DNA from: Pseudoalteromonas sp. H105
Lineage (GTDB): Bacteria; Pseudomonadota; Gammaproteobacteria; Enterobacterales; Alteromonadaceae
Reading direction: 5' to 3'
Length of the DNA: 64,000 nt
Assembly (NCBI RefSeq): GCF_001469215.1
Contig: NZ_LOFH01000013.1
Location: 1-64,000 of the forward strand
Within the stretch, counting starts at the first letter, position 1. Each line of letters opens with the position of its first letter. This document shows, in pieces, positions 62,093-64,000 of the stretch. The notes under the pieces are model-generated. The model was not told where the DNA came from, searched no databases, and was given only the letters and a program-made list of their open reading frames with translations. The translations under genes were made by a program, and so were the position numbers.

Positions 62093-62230
62093 TGGGGTCT
62101 GTTGACCTTTTGGATTAAAATTCGTTCAAACTAGGGGCGGTTTGATCGCTGCACGAGGTTTGTAACCTAGTGGGCTAAGTCAAAACCGAGCAACAAAGAG
62201 TAAATCGACCCTAGGCTTGCTAAATAAGCC
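62093..62230 (+). other. Candidate structured intergenic element
   Basis: Several complementary pairs are nested here. GGTC-TGTT-GACC (62096-62107) is a small hairpin. CTAGGG (62131-62136) faces CCCTAG (62209-62214). GGTTTGA (62139-62145) faces TCAAAACC (62180-62187) with a bulge. AGGTT (62156-62160) faces AACCT (62164-62168). GGCTT (62214-62218) faces AAGCC (62226-62230). It could be a structured RNA, a repetitive element or a decayed mobile repeat. Only one copy lies in this window. No reading frame is evident. Confidence 0.4.
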
Positions 62231-62244
62231 TTGAATCCTATTTT

Positions 62245-62283
62245 AAAAGCCAATCGACATTGATGTGTTGCTTGGCTTTTTTA
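62245..62283 (+). terminator. Intrinsic terminator downstream of yajQ
   Basis: AAAAGCCAA pairs with TTGGCTTTT, enclosing an inner ACAT/ATGT hairpin, and is followed by T residues. It lies 164 bases after yajQ, after the structured element, and would end transcripts of either. Confidence 0.75.
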
Positions 62284-62469
62284 TTTTTAACTATCTAAAT
62301 TCAATGGTTTTAATGAGTGTTAAGTTGAGTGAAATACAATTTTGTTGGGCTTTTCTATATTTAACTCTATTTTAGCTGTATAGACGTCCATTGACATTTA
62401 TCCCTGAAATCATCACAATGGCGACCTATTTTCAAGGTGCTTACTAAATATTAAGGTATAGGTTTCAAG

Positions 62470-62640
62470 GTATTGAAATTTTTAGTGAGATAATCGGGAA
62501 GTTGGTGCGTTGCCATGAAGGCTACAATGCCAACACTGCCCCCGCAACGGTAATGCAAGTGCTAAGCACAAGCTGAGTCCGGAGACCGGCCTTGAGGTAA
62601 TTTACTATTTGCGTGTGCGGTGGGCACAGGCTTGGGGAAC
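62470..62640 (+). promoter_or_regulatory. Cobalamin riboswitch
   Basis: The conserved core is present in order: GGGAAG near 62496, GCCCCCGCAACGGTAA near 62538-62553, and the B12 box AGTCCGGAGACCGGCC at 62576-62591. A hairpin TGTGC/GCACA at 62614-62628 lies just before the RBS (GGGGA) of btuB and is a candidate for the regulatory stem. Adenosylcobalamin binding in the btuB leader represses expression of the transporter, so repression by B12 is expected. The 5' boundary is approximate. Confidence 0.93.
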
Positions 62641-62642
62641 TC

Positions 62643-64000
62643 ATGCTAAACAAATCAACTTTAGGCGTAGCTATGACAGCTGCGTTATCATTTTCAGCGT
62701 CTGCTGAACAACAACCAATTGAACACATTACGGTTTCTGCCAATAAGTTTGAACAAAACATTAATGATGTACTTGCCAGTGTCACGGTGATTGACCGTGC
62801 TGATATTGAATCAAGCTATGTACGTGACCTACCAAGCTTGTTATCAAAAGAAGCCGGCTTTCAAATTAATGCAAATGGTGGTTTTGGTCAAAATGCAGGG
62901 CTGTCTCTTCGCGGCGCAAGCTCGCGTCATACGCTTATTCTAATTGATGGCGTACGCACGGGTTCAGCTACTCTTGGCTATAAGAGTATTAGTAATATTC
63001 CACTTAATAGTATTGAAAGAGTAGAGATCATAAAGGGATCGCGTGCAGCGGTGTATGGTTCTGATGCATTAGCGGGTGTAATAAACATTGTCACCCGACA
63101 AGCACAAAACACGACGATCGACATTACAGCGGGTTCCGATTCTTATAAACAGCTACAGCTTGGAACAAGTGGGCAGTTTAGTGGTGTTGATGTGGCTTTA
63201 AACGCCGGGTATGAAAAAACCGATGGCTTTGATGTGTTGCAAGGATTAGCGCCAGATGAAGATGGCTACGAGAATAAAAATCTTGGCTTTAACATCGCAT
63301 ATCAAAATGAACAGTTAGGCACGTTTTTAGCTCAAGGGCAGTACTCTGAAGGAGAAGCGAGCTATGATAGTGCTTATAGCCCCGCGGATAGTACTGTTGA
63401 GCAAAGTGAATTTGAAAACTATCAAGCGTCAATCGGCTGGAAGAAAACGTTTGATAATCACAGCCACTCGCTCGATATTGCTACTTCAAACGAGCGCTCT
63501 GATGATTCAAGAGTCAGTTATACCGGCGATGCGGTTATTGATACATTTGAAACCGAGCGTGAGCAAATTGATTACAACGGCCAATACTTTTTAAATCAAG
63601 CTTTGACTGTCAGTGGCGGTATAAACTGGTATAAAGACCAAATAAACACTAGTTCAGGCAGCTACTTAAAAGACAGTCGAGAGGTGTTTGCAGTTTTTGC
63701 TGGTGCTTATTACGATGATGAGCAGGTGCTTGCAAATTTAACACTTCGTCAAGATGATGATCAGCAGTTTGGTAATGAATCGACTTACACAGCCGCTGTG
63801 GGTTATCACTTAAACGAGATTGCAACGTTTAGGGTAAGCCAAAGCACGGGCTTTAAATCACCTTCGTTTAACGACCTTTATTACCCGGGTTCTGGCAACC
63901 CAGCGCTCACCCCTGAGACTTCTGATAACCAAGAGCTTGGCTTGTCATTAAATGTGAAAGATATCAGTTTAGACGTGGCTATCTTTAGAAGTGATATTGA
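62643..64000 (+). CDS. btuB: TonB-dependent vitamin B12 receptor (partial)
   Basis: The 5' part (about 452 codons) of an outer-membrane vitamin B12 transporter; the reading frame runs off the end of the window. The N-terminus has a signal peptide ending near SASA, then IEHITVSANKF (TonB-box region), and a plug with SLRGASSRHTLILIDGVR and RAAVYGSDALAGVINIVTR. It begins with ATG 62643, with GGGGA upstream. The assignment as BtuB rests on the plug sequence together with the cobalamin riboswitch directly in front. Confidence 0.93.
   Translation, partial: MLNKSTLGVAMTAALSFSASAEQQPIEHITVSANKFEQNINDVLASVTVIDRADIESSYVRDLPSLLSKEAGFQINANGGFGQNAGLSLRGASSRHTLILIDGVRTGSATLGYKSISNIPLNSIERVEIIKGSRAAVYGSDALAGVINIVTRQAQNTTIDITAGSDSYKQLQLGTSGQFSGVDVALNAGYEKTDGFDVLQGLAPDEDGYENKNLGFNIAYQNEQLGTFLAQGQYSEGEASYDSAYSPADSTVEQSEFENYQASIGWKKTFDNHSHSLDIATSNERSDDSRVSYTGDAVIDTFETEREQIDYNGQYFLNQALTVSGGINWYKDQINTSSGSYLKDSREVFAVFAGAYYDDEQVLANLTLRQDDDQQFGNESTYTAAVGYHLNEIATFRVSQSTGFKSPSFNDLYYPGSGNPALTPETSDNQELGLSLNVKDISLDVAIFRSDI

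Overview
The window is chromosomal DNA from a marine gammaproteobacterium, most likely Pseudoalteromonas or a close member of the Alteromonadales. The clues are the family-level gene content (ArgH fused to an acetyltransferase, PanP, YdbH-YnbE-YdbL, KdkA, Wzi-like barrels, a DUF3369 HD-GYP response regulator) and the local order tadA-mltF-purL. The genus is inferred. I see no insertion sequence, prophage, integrase, CRISPR array or tRNA gene.

Layout. 1-943 is the end of an rRNA operon: the 23S 3' end, a 5S gene, then two decayed 5S-like copies in tandem, one with its own terminator. 1.1-9.9 kb holds housekeeping genes: glutaminase, gsk, tadA, a small basic protein gene missed by length cut-offs, mltF and purL. 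9.96-12.9 kb is the ydbH-ynbE-ydbL envelope-lipid operon. 13-21 kb is a lipopolysaccharide inner-core region (waaA, gmhA, hldE, kdkA, a GT9 heptosyltransferase, gmhB) with a Wzi-like barrel. 21-26.5 kb carries kbl-tdh (threonine catabolism), glpE-glpG, an exported FliL-like protein and ubiC-ubiA. 26.5-31.3 kb has a 2-oxoglutarate oxygenase, a LysR regulator, an HD-GYP regulator and small DUF genes. 31.3-34.8 kb has tsaD facing plsY, then folB-folK-uppP. 34.9-42.7 kb has a large TonB-dependent receptor, mpl, ubiX, an ABC-2 exporter pair and a TrmB-like methyltransferase. 42.7-46.5 kb has an EAL protein and panP. 46.5-53.7 kb is the divergent argE / argCBFGH(A) cluster with tandem ARG boxes between the two arms. 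53.99-55.8 kb is the most unusual part: a 68-residue peptide gene followed by three tandem paralogous membrane proteins of unknown function. 55.8-62.1 kb has a second Wzi-like barrel coupled to coaD, a TetR regulator, thiI, a ketopantoate-reductase-like gene, a VanZ-like gene and yajQ. The window ends with a possible structured intergenic element, a cobalamin riboswitch and the 5' part of btuB.

Themes. Several steps of pantothenate/CoA supply occur (panP, a panE-like gene, coaD). Cyclic-di-GMP turnover or sensing is represented by the HD-GYP protein, the EAL protein and YajQ. Envelope assembly is strongly represented. Genes are tightly packed: many same-strand pairs overlap by 1-8 bases, and five convergent pairs overlap at their 3' ends by 4 to 71 bases. 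Non-ATG starts (TTG or GTG) are assigned where reading frame and ribosome binding site favour them.
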